Positions 1 through 8,608 of a DNA stretch of 64,000 bases are shown here, in pieces. A program made the position numbers and the translations under genes. This stretch comes from CAZLBC01 sp964557575 (GTDB taxonomy: Bacteria > Planctomycetota > Phycisphaerae > SM23-33). The notes beneath the pieces were generated by a model. The model made no database searches and had not been told where the DNA came from. It saw only the letters and a program-made list of their open reading frames with translations. The DNA is taken from the NCBI GenBank assembly GCA_964557575.1, contig CAZLBC010000001.1, positions 124,001 to 188,000 of the forward strand. The letters are read 5' to 3'. Within the stretch, counting starts at the first letter, position 1; each line of letters opens with the position of its first letter.

Positions 1-414
1 GAACATCTTCGCCACGGAGTTCGCGACGAACTCCTGCACTTGATCCGCCGTCATAACCTGCGGCGCAGCCTTCGGCGTTTCGTTCCCCGTGACGGCGGCT
101 TTTCCCTGCGGGATTCCGTCAACCAGCAGCGCACTGGGGTCCACGTTTCCGCCGGACGCCTTCGACGGGTGGAACGGCTCTTCGTACGCTTCCGCGCCGG
201 ACGCCGGGCCGACCGGACTTTGTCCGGCGGAGCCTTCAGAGACGGCTCCAGACGGGTGCACGACACCGGACGGATGCGGCGGTGCCTGCGGGGCGTTCTG
301 CGAGGGCTGGAGCGGATTCGGGACTTGCGGGGCTTCCGCATCGGGTTGGGTTTCCGGCACGCTGTCAGCGGCCGGAGGGGGCGTACGACGCCCCTTCGAT
401 TTCTTCTTCGCCAT
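1..414 (-). CDS. Proline/alanine-rich protein, partial (C-terminus outside window)
   Basis: The reading frame starts with ATG at 414 and stays open to the window edge, giving at least 138 residues. The start is set by AGGAGG eight bases upstream; another ATG at 419 lies too close to it. The protein opens with a lysine-rich MAKKKSKGRR and then runs through long Pro/Ala/Ser/Gly stretches, ending in a better-ordered segment (VMTADQVQEFVANSV). It lies just downstream of the major capsid gene, so a virion or assembly role is plausible, but no family is recognised. Confidence 0.6.
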   Translation of the reverse strand, partial: MAKKKSKGRRTPPPAADSVPETQPDAEAPQVPNPLQPSQNAPQAPPHPSGVVHPSGAVSEGSAGQSPVGPASGAEAYEEPFHPSKASGGNVDPSALLVDGIPQGKAAVTGNETPKAAPQVMTADQVQEFVANSVAKMF

Positions 415-476
415 CTCATGTACCTCCTATGTACTCGACAGCACCAAATTGATTGTCACCGCATTTTGTATGAAGA

Positions 477-508
477 GCGGATCGGGAGCGCGGTTACTCC
501 CGATCCGC
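477..508 (-). terminator. 12-bp perfect stem-loop after the capsid gene
   Basis: GCGGATCGGGAG pairs with its reverse complement across an 8-base loop. It sits between the capsid stop codon (539) and the next start (414). There is no T tract, so it may be an RNA-processing or stability hairpin rather than a simple intrinsic terminator. Confidence 0.5.
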
Positions 509-538
509 CTTGAGTGCGTGTGGTCGCGTGACGCGAAG

Positions 539-1975
539 TCAGACGTTCACGACTTCTCCGGTCGAGAAGAAGTTCGTGTCGACGATCAGTTTCGCGTATT
601 CCGTCCACAGGCCGCGCTGGGTGACCCCGTAGGGCTGGACCAGCGGCGGAGTGGTGTAGAACGGAACGTAGGGCGAGTACACGAGACCGGCCTTCAAGAA
701 GCCGGGACCTCGGTAACCGCAAACCCAGCGGCTCGCGTTCACGCCGTTGCCGACGTCCGGCATGCGCGGGTCGACGACGACGTCCCACTGTCCGTCGATC
801 TTTCCGGCCAACGTGGGACCGGCAGTCGACTTCGTTCCGAACGCGGGGTCCGGAATGAAACGCGGCGCGCCGATGTCACGCAGAATCGACAGAACTTCCG
901 TGCCGCACACGACGAAGTTCGGCTGAATCTGCTGAGTAGCCGAGTACACGAGGTCGGAACCTTGGATGACCGATCCGATCAGCCCTTCCTTGTGCCACTT
1001 GAAAGCGAACTGGCCACCGGTGTTCCGGTTGAACAGCACGTTTCCGGCCGTTGCCGACTCGACCATGTAGGCGATCAGCTCACGGACGATTTCCGCCGTG
1101 ATTGTTTCGGACATGGACACGACCAATTCGGCGTCGGCATCGCCGCCGTACTGTGCGCGGAAGTCCGCGACCGTCTTGTGGGAGTATTCGATCTGCAGGT
1201 TGCGGGGTTCCGCCCGGATCAACTGCTGCTGCAGTTCGAGGCGGACCTTCGGGATCAGCGGGTTGCCTTCCGAGTCGTACTTGTAGGTCGTCCGGACCGT
1301 TCCGGTCGCGGCACCCGCAAGCGTGACGTCGGTCTCGCCCGTCTGATAGTCGACCGTGTTCGCCCCGGCGGGGTTCACGTCTCCGATGAGATTCCCGTTT
1401 CCGTCGTCGGAAACGACCTGACCGCCTTCATCGAAAATCTGGACGGAGCCAGCACGAATCGGGTAGTAGGTTCCATCGAGGTTCGCGGCCTTGGTGAACT
1501 GGCCTCCACCCGCGTCCGTGAATCGCGCTTCACGATACACGACCTCGTTGGAGTAGTTGAACCCGCCTTGGAAGCCCTTGGTCGCATCGAAGATGCGGCT
1601 GCCCTTGACGAGTTCTCCCTTGTCGGAATCGCGGACAATGGAGTAGTAGAACACATTCGAATGCGGACCCGCCATGGGCTGCACCGACGCGAGGACACTG
1701 ATGATGTCCTCTTGGAAGCTGGCCCGGATCATCGGGAACATCCACTGTTCGAAGCTGCCCAAGTTCAGGGCCTTCATAGCTTCGTCCATCTGCCCAACGT
1801 AGCGGCTGGTGTTCTCCAGCAACTGCGCGACAACCGCCTTCTGGTACGGGTCTTTCATCTCCGACAAGAAGTTGGTCGGTCGGCGGTGGAAGCGGTTGTC
1901 CCGATAGCCCTGCCACTTTCGGATCAGCGATTGACGCTGATCGATGAAGTTGGTCATCAACTGATTCGGGTTCAT
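539..1975 (-). CDS. Major capsid protein, T4 gp23-like
   Basis: A 478-residue protein that would build the phage head shell. It starts MNPNQLMTNFIDQRQ; the ATG at 1975 has GAGG nine bases upstream, better than the longer ORF starting at 2050. The N-terminal segment with HRRPTNFLSEMKD and ENTSR, the long beta-rich body and the C-terminal block with NFVVCGTEVLSILRD match my memory of gp23-type capsid proteins of large myoviruses. The gene directly upstream encodes a gp21-type prohead protease with scaffold, which supports the call. In T4, gp23 is trimmed by gp21 after an LxE/IxE motif; the exact cleavage site here is not clear. Expected to be very highly expressed. Confidence 0.85.
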   Translation of the reverse strand: MNPNQLMTNFIDQRQSLIRKWQGYRDNRFHRRPTNFLSEMKDPYQKAVVAQLLENTSRYVGQMDEAMKALNLGSFEQWMFPMIRASFQEDIISVLASVQPMAGPHSNVFYYSIVRDSDKGELVKGSRIFDATKGFQGGFNYSNEVVYREARFTDAGGGQFTKAANLDGTYYPIRAGSVQIFDEGGQVVSDDGNGNLIGDVNPAGANTVDYQTGETDVTLAGAATGTVRTTYKYDSEGNPLIPKVRLELQQQLIRAEPRNLQIEYSHKTVADFRAQYGGDADAELVVSMSETITAEIVRELIAYMVESATAGNVLFNRNTGGQFAFKWHKEGLIGSVIQGSDLVYSATQQIQPNFVVCGTEVLSILRDIGAPRFIPDPAFGTKSTAGPTLAGKIDGQWDVVVDPRMPDVGNGVNASRWVCGYRGPGFLKAGLVYSPYVPFYTTPPLVQPYGVTQRGLWTEYAKLIVDTNFFSTGEVVNV

Positions 1976-2135
1976 TGCTTGTACCTCTGCAAGGTTTCCG
2001 TGTTTTCTTCGTTCGCGGAGCCTTGTCGTCTTCGTCGCGGCTGGACTCATTCCACCGGAGCAAGCTCAACAGTGGCGCGGCCTAGCCTCCGCACTTCGCA
2101 CTCAAGTGTATTGTTCGCGGGGACTCCCCGTCAAA

Positions 2136-5100
2136 TCAGCCGTTAAGCCGCTGGTGGCGTTTCACCTCGGAGCGACGCTCTTCGACGAGCCGCTGCTCTT
2201 CCGCTTTTCGCGCGATGACTTTTTCCATCAGGCTTTGCGGCTCGGCCGCGCGGCTTTCACGCATGTTCGGCACGTTCCGCGTCGGACGTCCGCCCTTGGG
2301 CGGAAGGGATTCCTGCAGACGACGCGCGCCGGGGCGCGTTCCGCGCTTGGCCGGACGCCGGGACCGGGAACGCGATTCGTTCAAATCGCGCTTTCCGCGA
2401 GGCTTCTTGCTCCGGACCAGCCCACGGCTTTCCATGTACCGCAGGTATTTCTTCGATCCCTTGGATTCGGCTTGGAACGGGATTCCGCCTGTGCTTCCCA
2501 TTTTCGGTGTGCCTTTCTGTCCGCCACTCCGGCGCATTCCGACGAGATTGGTCGGCTCCGCCACGAACTTTCGACCCTTCCGCGTCACGTTGGACGCCGG
2601 GTCGCTGGCAAGATGCGTGACCGCGTTGATGACGCTGATCTCGTCTTCACCGAGTTCCATCGCGATGTCGTCCACGGAAGCCGGAACGCCGGGATTGCGC
2701 ATCAAATACTTCTCGATCTCGGACGCCAACGCTTTCTCGGCTTCCGTCAGGCGACGGCGTCGACGCGGACGACGCGATTCCTCGCGACGGCCCCGCTTGG
2801 ACTTCTTCTTTTTCTTTTTCTTCTTGTCGGAACCGTAGGCGCACGATTCTTCGAAGTCGTCGTCTTCGTCGTCAAGGTCGAGGTCGTCGAACTCGGCGTC
2901 GAGATCGTCTTCTTCTTCGCCGCCTTCGAAATCCATGTCCATGTCCATGTCCATGTCCATGTCTTCATCATCGCCCGCACCGTATTCGTCGGACTTCTGC
3001 ATCGTCACGACCTGCGCGGGGCCGCCTTCGTCTCCGGGAATGATGGCGATCGGCGGGATCATGTCGCCTTCTTCGTCGGTTCCGCCTTCATACTCGACGT
3101 CATCCGGAATTTCCCAGTCGTCTTCGCGGAGCGCGCGCCTGTGCGCCCGGTCGAAGTTCGCCGCGATCTGCTTGTCGGAAACGCCCATTTTGGAAAGGGC
3201 TTCCCAAAGCGTTCCACCGTCGAACTTTCGGTTGTACGGCTTGCGGTCGATGAAGAGACGGTAGGCCCCGTCGGATTCCATGGCGACGGTCAACGTGCGC
3301 TCACGAGACTTGTCGATGCGCACACGTCCGCCGAGAATGGCCTCGGCCATCTGAATCATGTGTGATTCGTTCTGCGCCGTCTCCAAGACCTTGCGCGTCT
3401 TGGCATCGTTGAGGACCGGGTTGTTTTCGATCAGGCGTTCCATGACCATGTTCCGGCGTTCGGCGCGGTGTTGCTTGCCGGTTTCCACGGCGAGGCTTTC
3501 CGCGTGTCCCGCCCGTTGCCGCCAGTAGGTGTTCTCGCGCCGCAACGCGTTACACTCATTGACGAGTTCAAGGTTCAAGCTCGCCACGCTGCCTTCGGAA
3601 AGTTGTCCTCCGCTCATAGCCCCGACTCCTTCAACTTGTGCCTTTGATGTTTTTGCCTTGCCGCGCATGTTCGGAGCGATCCCTTGCATCTTGTCGCCCG
3701 ACGCATCGCCTTCTTCTCCGGCGTCCAATCCGGAAGACTGCCATTGTTTTCCGCCCGATTGCGAGACTTCCATGCCCTCGCCTTCTTCGTCTTGGCGGAC
3801 CATCGGAACACTTCCCTGAACCGCCTTGTCGCCGGTTCCGGTTCGGTGGGCGTCGTCCGTCGTGATGGATTCGCCCTTGTACCCGCTCATCGCGTCGGCT
3901 CCCGTGCCGACGGTGCGTTTCTTCTTGTCACTGATGCTCTTTCCGGAAACGCCTTCGTTGTCCGCTCCGGTCGACTGGCCAACCTGCTCGCCGTGGGCTT
4001 CGTTCGACCCGTCGTCTTGATGCGAGGCGTTGGAAGCCTTCACGCCCGGCTTGACTCCCGGACCCGGAACCGACTGGTCGCCGACGCGTTCGCCGGGAAG
4101 CTGAGAATGCGGAACCGGGATTCCGGAAGGACCGCCCGGCTGCTGTTGGTGCGGGTCGAGACCCGGGAGATACGGATCGGCGTTGAGAACGGCCGAGTCT
4201 GTGCTTCCGAGGTTTCCGCCCTGCCCCGAAACGCGAACCGGTTGCGAACCGGGGATTCGGTCGCTGGCTTCGGTGAACGCGCTTCCGATGGAAGCCATCA
4301 ACCTGTCGCGAAGGGCCATCAGTTCCCCGCGCATGTCGGCGGCGGGCATCTGCTGGCTTTCGTTCAAAGACCGCGAAGCGAGGTTCAGGTCTTCCAAAAG
4401 GGTGTTGACTTCCTGCATGTACCGAAGGAGGTTGCGCCGGGGGACTCGGTGCAGGTCTTGCATCGCAGGCTTGATGCGGCTCAAGCGAGTGCGGACTTCC
4501 GTCAAGTTCATTGTGTTTCCTCCGACGCCTCTTCCGATGGGCGGATTCAGTGTTTCAACTTCCAGCAGCGACTCCCGGCGGTAATGCTCGATCGCTTCGT
4601 TGATCGCTTCCTGCACGCGTTTCGGGAACGCTCCGGGCGTCGACGGCCTTGCTACAATGTCCCAAGTGAGAGTTTCTTCGTCAATATCCTCCTGCACCAC
4701 GTCAGCCCCCTCCGGGTACTGCGGGTACAGTCTGGACTCGTTCTTCACGACGGACCCTTGCGCGCGACTCGACGCGCCGGTCTGCACTTCGTCGAGCCAC
4801 AGGGCTTCGACGATCTTCCCGTCCGGAGTCGAGAGGGCTTCGAACCGGCCGATCACGCACGTGTCCGGATCGGATTCGCCCTGTTTGACCAGCGTTTCGC
4901 GAAAACCGGGAAAGGCGTCGGCAAACCCAACGTCCGTCAGAACGACCGCAGCCCTCCGAAGATCGGGAAGCCCGTCAGACGGGTGTTCAATATGTCCGAC
5001 GACGGCGCGACTGTGAACGCGCTCCATGAAGGTCGAACCGGGCCTGAACAGCTTCTCGAAAATCTTCCTCGGGTAGACGCGCTCGTTCCCGTTGAGAACG

Positions 5101-5216
5101 TCACATCTTTGGATAACGCCGAGGGCCGAGGTACGCTGCGCCCCGTTTGACCCGCGCTTTTCTTGTAAAAGAAAGCGCGTCTTCTCGAAGTCGCGAAGTA
5201 ACGTTGATTGATTCAT
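2136..5216 (-). CDS. Prohead protease (gp21-like) fused to a scaffold/core protein
   Basis: A 1026-residue protein. Residues about 34-160 carry prohead-protease signatures: NERVYP (44-49), a GHIEHP motif at 74-79 (GELxHP in T4-like gp21, His78 the likely nucleophile partner) and TGASSRAQGS (147-155) with the expected catalytic Ser. The rest is scaffold-like: helical and glutamine-rich around 230-300, then Gly/Ser/acidic linkers, a coiled segment near 600, an MDMDMD repeat, a lysine run and a basic tail. T4 encodes the protease (gp21) and core scaffold (gp22) as separate genes, so a fusion is unusual. The N-terminus has an LLQE site typical of self-processing. The start overlaps the upstream gene by about 115 bases. 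Confidence 0.8.
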   Translation of the reverse strand: MNQSTLLRDFEKTRFLLQEKRGSNGAQRTSALGVIQRCDVLNGNERVYPRKIFEKLFRPGSTFMERVHSRAVVGHIEHPSDGLPDLRRAAVVLTDVGFADAFPGFRETLVKQGESDPDTCVIGRFEALSTPDGKIVEALWLDEVQTGASSRAQGSVVKNESRLYPQYPEGADVVQEDIDEETLTWDIVARPSTPGAFPKRVQEAINEAIEHYRRESLLEVETLNPPIGRGVGGNTMNLTEVRTRLSRIKPAMQDLHRVPRRNLLRYMQEVNTLLEDLNLASRSLNESQQMPAADMRGELMALRDRLMASIGSAFTEASDRIPGSQPVRVSGQGGNLGSTDSAVLNADPYLPGLDPHQQQPGGPSGIPVPHSQLPGERVGDQSVPGPGVKPGVKASNASHQDDGSNEAHGEQVGQSTGADNEGVSGKSISDKKKRTVGTGADAMSGYKGESITTDDAHRTGTGDKAVQGSVPMVRQDEEGEGMEVSQSGGKQWQSSGLDAGEEGDASGDKMQGIAPNMRGKAKTSKAQVEGVGAMSGGQLSEGSVASLNLELVNECNALRRENTYWRQRAGHAESLAVETGKQHRAERRNMVMERLIENNPVLNDAKTRKVLETAQNESHMIQMAEAILGGRVRIDKSRERTLTVAMESDGAYRLFIDRKPYNRKFDGGTLWEALSKMGVSDKQIAANFDRAHRRALREDDWEIPDDVEYEGGTDEEGDMIPPIAIIPGDEGGPAQVVTMQKSDEYGAGDDEDMDMDMDMDMDFEGGEEEDDLDAEFDDLDLDDEDDDFEESCAYGSDKKKKKKKKSKRGRREESRRPRRRRRLTEAEKALASEIEKYLMRNPGVPASVDDIAMELGEDEISVINAVTHLASDPASNVTRKGRKFVAEPTNLVGMRRSGGQKGTPKMGSTGGIPFQAESKGSKKYLRYMESRGLVRSKKPRGKRDLNESRSRSRRPAKRGTRPGARRLQESLPPKGGRPTRNVPNMRESRAAEPQSLMEKVIARKAEEQRLVEERRSEVKRHQRLNG
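2926..2968. repeat. 6-bp tandem repeat encoding (Met-Asp)n
   Basis: CATGTC (plus strand) is repeated in tandem and codes for an MDMDMDMDMD run inside the scaffold part of the protease-scaffold gene. Such hexamer arrays are prone to slippage that changes length without breaking frame. Confidence 0.7.
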
Positions 5217-5511
5217 TCTTCTTTCGCTCCGTGGGTACGGATTTCACGCTGTCCATCGACGGGTCCGCGCCGAAAACATACACGGCTTTCCCTTCGGCGC
5301 ACGCAAGCCGAAGAACCTTGTCCCAAAGCGGGAGCCGGGAAATCTGCGGGTTGCACTCAAACTCGTCGACCATCAAATCGTACGTTTGACCGTCGTCGAA
5401 CTGAATCTGCACGGCCGGGATGTTCGCGTCGGGGCGGTACAAGATGAAAAATTCATACCGTTCGCGCACATCGACCGGAACCGAACGGTAAATTTCTCCT
5501 CTGTCGCTCAT
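5101..5511 (-). CDS. Hypothetical protein overlapping the protease gene
   Basis: A 136-residue protein of unknown function. The N-terminal 100 residues look well folded (YEFFILYRPDANIPAVQIQFDDGQTYDLMVDEF, then LPLWDKVLRLA). The last 39 residues are basic and are read in a different frame over the start of the protease-scaffold gene, an unusually long same-strand overlap of about 115 bases. It is probably a head-cluster protein by position only. Confidence 0.6.
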   Translation of the reverse strand: MSDRGEIYRSVPVDVRERYEFFILYRPDANIPAVQIQFDDGQTYDLMVDEFECNPQISRLPLWDKVLRLACAEGKAVYVFGADPSMDSVKSVPTERKKNESINVTSRLREDALSFTRKARVKRGAAYLGPRRYPKM

Positions 5512-5565
5512 TGCCTTTTCCCGACCAAAGCCTTCAGTTATGACTACACCCGAACGCGCGAACGG

Positions 5566-6075
5566 TCAAGTTCGAATCGTCCGGTCGGCCAACGCGTTTA
5601 TAAGTTCAAAACCGGCCCTTCGCCCGACTCGAACAACTTCCTTGCGATTGATATTGCTCTTGCGAAGCTGCCGCATCAACAGGTCGAACCAGTACGAAAG
5701 CCGGTTGGCTCGCGAGCGTTCGATCGCGGGAGTGTCTTCAGTAATCATCGACTCGACAAGAGGACGCACCTGATGCTGATTCACCAAAAGGCGGGCGGCG
5801 TACTGAGGACCGAGAAACTCAACCAACACGGCTTGATCGCGCACGTCAAGACTGGATTCCCGGAGTCCTAAAACAGCGCGGACGGCGCGAATCAAGTCAG
5901 CGTAGTCGACTTCTCCGTCTTCCTGTTCAAGCTGCGCGGAGACCTTGTCAAAAACACGCTGGATGACCTTTGAGACCGCCTTCGGGTCGTCGAGGGGAAG
6001 GTCGATCCCCGGACCCGGCGTTTCCTGCGCGGCGGCTTGCCGCACGAAACTTTGTTGACGGTCCTGCGTCGACAT
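5566..6075 (-). CDS. Hypothetical helical protein in head cluster
   Basis: A 169-residue, mostly helical protein starting MSTQDRQQSFVRQ. Its C-terminal half is rich in Arg/Leu helices (RANRLSYWFDLLMRQLRKSNINRKEVVRVGRRAGFELI). It follows the 159-residue gene with a 3-base gap and so belongs to the same transcript. No family recognised; position suggests a structural or assembly role. Confidence 0.6.
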   Translation of the reverse strand: MSTQDRQQSFVRQAAAQETPGPGIDLPLDDPKAVSKVIQRVFDKVSAQLEQEDGEVDYADLIRAVRAVLGLRESSLDVRDQAVLVEFLGPQYAARLLVNQHQVRPLVESMITEDTPAIERSRANRLSYWFDLLMRQLRKSNINRKEVVRVGRRAGFELINALADRTIRT

Positions 6076-6078
6076 GGA

Positions 6079-6558
6079 TTAAAGAATCCCCTCTTCGATC
6101 TCGATCCGGACTTCCTTTCCGGATGTAAGCCGGAAGCGAACCGCCGAAGGCATCGTGTCTTTCGACAAGCCCTCGTTGTCCCAATCGATGACGATAGAGT
6201 CGCCGCCGAGCTTGGCCAAGCTGACCGGACTGGAAGACAACGCTTCCCACGTCGGATTCGAATCCGTGTACGTGCGGTCCGGCGTGACCGGAGTCGTAAC
6301 GTCGATCTGAAGACGAACATCATCCAGATCGAAACACGCTTCAATGACGACAGCCGAAGCCGCTTCCGCGATCTCTTTGAACTTGACAGTCCACTTACGG
6401 CTCGCGAACGGCCCTTTTATCATGTAGCCGTCGGGCGGCGTGGTGCCCGGCTGCACTTGCCCGGCGATGTACTCGTCGCTGTGCAGGAAGAAACGACGAC
6501 GAATCTTGTTCGCTCCCTGTATTTCGATTCCCGCCGGATCGTTCATATCATGGGGCAT
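6079..6558 (-). CDS. Hypothetical beta-rich protein in head cluster
   Basis: A 159-residue protein with alternating beta-strand pattern (KWTVKFKEIAE, VVIEACFDLDDVRLQIDV, AVRFRLTSGKEVRIEIEE) and no membrane segment. Its start overlaps the end of the glycosyltransferase gene by 11 bases, indicating translational coupling. It may be a small virion or decoration protein, but this rests on neighbourhood only. Confidence 0.6.
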   Translation of the reverse strand: MPHDMNDPAGIEIQGANKIRRRFFLHSDEYIAGQVQPGTTPPDGYMIKGPFASRKWTVKFKEIAEAASAVVIEACFDLDDVRLQIDVTTPVTPDRTYTDSNPTWEALSSSPVSLAKLGGDSIVIDWDNEGLSKDTMPSAVRFRLTSGKEVRIEIEEGIL

Positions 6559-7747
6559 TGAATTTCTCCCGTGTCATTCGGTAAAGCGCGGATTGCCCCG
6601 GCGGACCGTCGCCGACGGATTCCGTCGAGTCCTCGTCGAGACTCTTTACAACATCGGATTGTATGCCCCCCGACTGCAAAAGCCAAGAAGTCCTCGGCTC
6701 CAACGTGACGACACGAACCGAATTTCCGGCGAGAATTTCGTCCACGACACCGGGAGACGGAACGAAAGCCTCGGGAAATTGAAAAGCCGGAACTCCCTTC
6801 GCCATCCTCGAAGCAAGAGCCGCGTAATCCGTTTCCGGGTCCTCTCGCAGCGGCATGACTTCAACCCTGTGATTCGCGTACTCTTTGCATTCGAGCACGT
6901 CAGGGTCGCCTAAAAGGTCCGTGACAACCGCGAGGATCATCACGCCAGCCGTCTTATGCTGCGCCCACCTTCGGAGCGCGTACGCGTCGTCAACCCCCGT
7001 GTACGGGATAACAACGACGCACGACGGATTCGACACGCGGTCCTGCGACTCTTCCATTAACCGCTTGCAGGTGTGTTCGAGAAGATGCGTCCTCGTTCGC
7101 GATGTCTGCGCGCCGTGCTGCCTATAGAAATAAAGCCTGCGTCGGACATGGACGAACTGGCATACTTCGGCGAGCTTCAAAACAAGGTCGAAGTCCTCGC
7201 CCGTGGGGACGGAGCCGTCGACGCCGAGACTCTCCCGGTACGCCGACGTGCGAATGAGCCGAAACTGAAAAGCGCAGAATCCGCGCGTTTGCATTCGCTT
7301 CAAAGAGAAAACGGTTCGGCACCGATTCTTGAAATGCTTGTCGTCGAGAACGACTTCCCCGTCGGCGGTTATCTTGGAATAGTCACTGTAGACCACTCCG
7401 ACCTCTTTGTAGCAACCTGAAAGAACTTCCAACAATGTTTCGACGGAGTCCGGCGCGATCACGTCGTCCGCGTCCACCTGACAAAAAAACTCCGAGGACA
7501 CTTCGCTGTAGGCTTGCGCGACGCGCCTCGGAGTTCCGACGTTGGTTTTGTCTTCGATCAGCACGAACCGTGGATCGGTCTCGGTGAACCGCTTGGCGAT
7601 GTCGCGCGTCTTGTCGGTCGATCCGTCATCGTAAACCTTGCACACCCAATCGGCGTACGTTTGATCACGGATCGACCGCAGACAATCCCCGAGCCATTTC
7701 TCGGCATTATACGCCGGAACAACGACTGTTACCCGGGGAATCGCCAC
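6548..7747 (-). CDS. Family 2 glycosyltransferase
   Basis: A 399-residue protein expected to transfer a sugar from a nucleotide donor. The N-terminal GT-A fold is clear: VTVVVPAYNAEKWLGDCL, then a YDDGSTDKT nucleotide-binding loop, and the metal-binding DxD-type motif QVDADD near residue 100. A later PTGEDFDLVLKL matches the ED catalytic region of GT2 enzymes. The last 150 residues (from the VVVIPYTGVDDAYALRRW region) look like a second, unassigned domain. It lies in a virion gene cluster, and the window also encodes GDP-fucose synthesis and a WbqC-like protein, so glycosylation of virion proteins or of the host surface is possible. Confidence 0.85.
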   Translation of the reverse strand: MAIPRVTVVVPAYNAEKWLGDCLRSIRDQTYADWVCKVYDDGSTDKTRDIAKRFTETDPRFVLIEDKTNVGTPRRVAQAYSEVSSEFFCQVDADDVIAPDSVETLLEVLSGCYKEVGVVYSDYSKITADGEVVLDDKHFKNRCRTVFSLKRMQTRGFCAFQFRLIRTSAYRESLGVDGSVPTGEDFDLVLKLAEVCQFVHVRRRLYFYRQHGAQTSRTRTHLLEHTCKRLMEESQDRVSNPSCVVVIPYTGVDDAYALRRWAQHKTAGVMILAVVTDLLGDPDVLECKEYANHRVEVMPLREDPETDYAALASRMAKGVPAFQFPEAFVPSPGVVDEILAGNSVRVVTLEPRTSWLLQSGGIQSDVVKSLDEDSTESVGDGPPGQSALYRMTREKFNAP

Positions 7748-7762
7748 ACCGCGTCACTCCGA

Positions 7763-8206
7763 TCATCCCGCGCCGTAAGGCACGTTCTGCCGGAAATTGT
7801 CGAGCAGGTCGAGGTCTTCGATGACCGCCCGGCAAATCGACGTTCCCGAGTACGGGAGACCGGTAGACGGGTTGGTCGCCGGTCCGCCGTAGAGGCGCGC
7901 GTACTTCTTCTGGATTTTTCCGGGGATGTCGATGCGCTGGCTTCCGCCGGGCACGATATCCACCGAAGAACCCGCGACGTCCGACCAAGACGGGGTTCCT
8001 TCGGAACCGTTCGGGTTCGTGTCGGTTTCCTGCACCTTGATCGACACTGCGACGCCTTCGATGTTTTCGACGTCGATGTGCCGGATGCGCTTCGCGCTCG
8101 GCGTGATAATCGTTCCCAGCGCGCCGTCTTGCGCGGCTACCGCGAACTGGACCTGTGCCGTTTCCGGTCCGTACGAGTTTCCACCATTCCAAGTTGTTTC
8201 CGCCAT
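7763..8206 (-). CDS. Hypothetical beta-sandwich-like structural protein
   Basis: A 147-residue protein with a repeated strand pattern and a central VQETDTNPNG...SWSDVAGSSVDI segment. That segment resembles the QESQDGSNWYDIAGTSITV stretch of the next gene downstream (8229-8576), so the two may be diverged paralogues. Similar 'QESxDGSxWxDVAG' stretches occur in phage surface or decoration proteins. Start has AGGAGCAAT upstream. Function inferred only loosely. Confidence 0.6.
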   Translation of the reverse strand: MAETTWNGGNSYGPETAQVQFAVAAQDGALGTIITPSAKRIRHIDVENIEGVAVSIKVQETDTNPNGSEGTPSWSDVAGSSVDIVPGGSQRIDIPGKIQKKYARLYGGPATNPSTGLPYSGTSICRAVIEDLDLLDNFRQNVPYGAG

Positions 8207-8228
8207 GACCTATTGCTCCTTCTGCTGG

Positions 8229-8576
8229 TCACACATTTACGCGTTCAGGCAGTGCGCCGTCCGGATCGGAACGGTCCACCGAGACCTCCACGTCGACGTT
8301 GCCATACCCTGCGAGGGCCACGTAGGGTTTCGTTGATGTCAGCATCCACCCGGTACCGGCTCCGGCCGCCACCGTGATCGACGTTCCCGCGATGTCGTAC
8401 CAGTTCGAACCGTCCTGACTTTCCTGCCATTTCAGGGTCGCCGGGGTCGTCTGGCCGCTCTTGCCAAGGTGCCGAAGCTGAATCTGCCTCGGCGTGTCGG
8501 CTTGCTTTGCCAAAATAAGGACTCTGTCTTCCGTTATCGGAAGCGTCAACGTCCGGTTGAATTTCGTCATCGACAT
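8229..8576 (-). CDS. Hypothetical beta-sandwich-like structural protein, paralogue of preceding gene
   Basis: A 115-residue protein with QESQDGSNWYDIAG at about residues 51-64 and strand-rich flanks (FNRTLTLPITEDRVLIL, VDVEVSVDRSD). Soluble, no signal peptide. Shares its central motif with the 147-residue neighbour at 7763-8206. Possibly a head decoration or fibre-like protein; unproven. Confidence 0.6.
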   Translation of the reverse strand: MSMTKFNRTLTLPITEDRVLILAKQADTPRQIQLRHLGKSGQTTPATLKWQESQDGSNWYDIAGTSITVAAGAGTGWMLTSTKPYVALAGYGNVDVEVSVDRSDPDGALPERVNV

Positions 8577-8608
8577 CGCGTCATTTCCTCAATGCGGTGA
8601 TTTCCGCT

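Noticed and set aside
89..2146. Long plus-strand frame of 685 codons opposite the capsid gene
   Set aside because: Mirror frame of the GC-rich capsid gene; Arg/Val/Asp-rich with no recognisable domain and no ribosome binding site.
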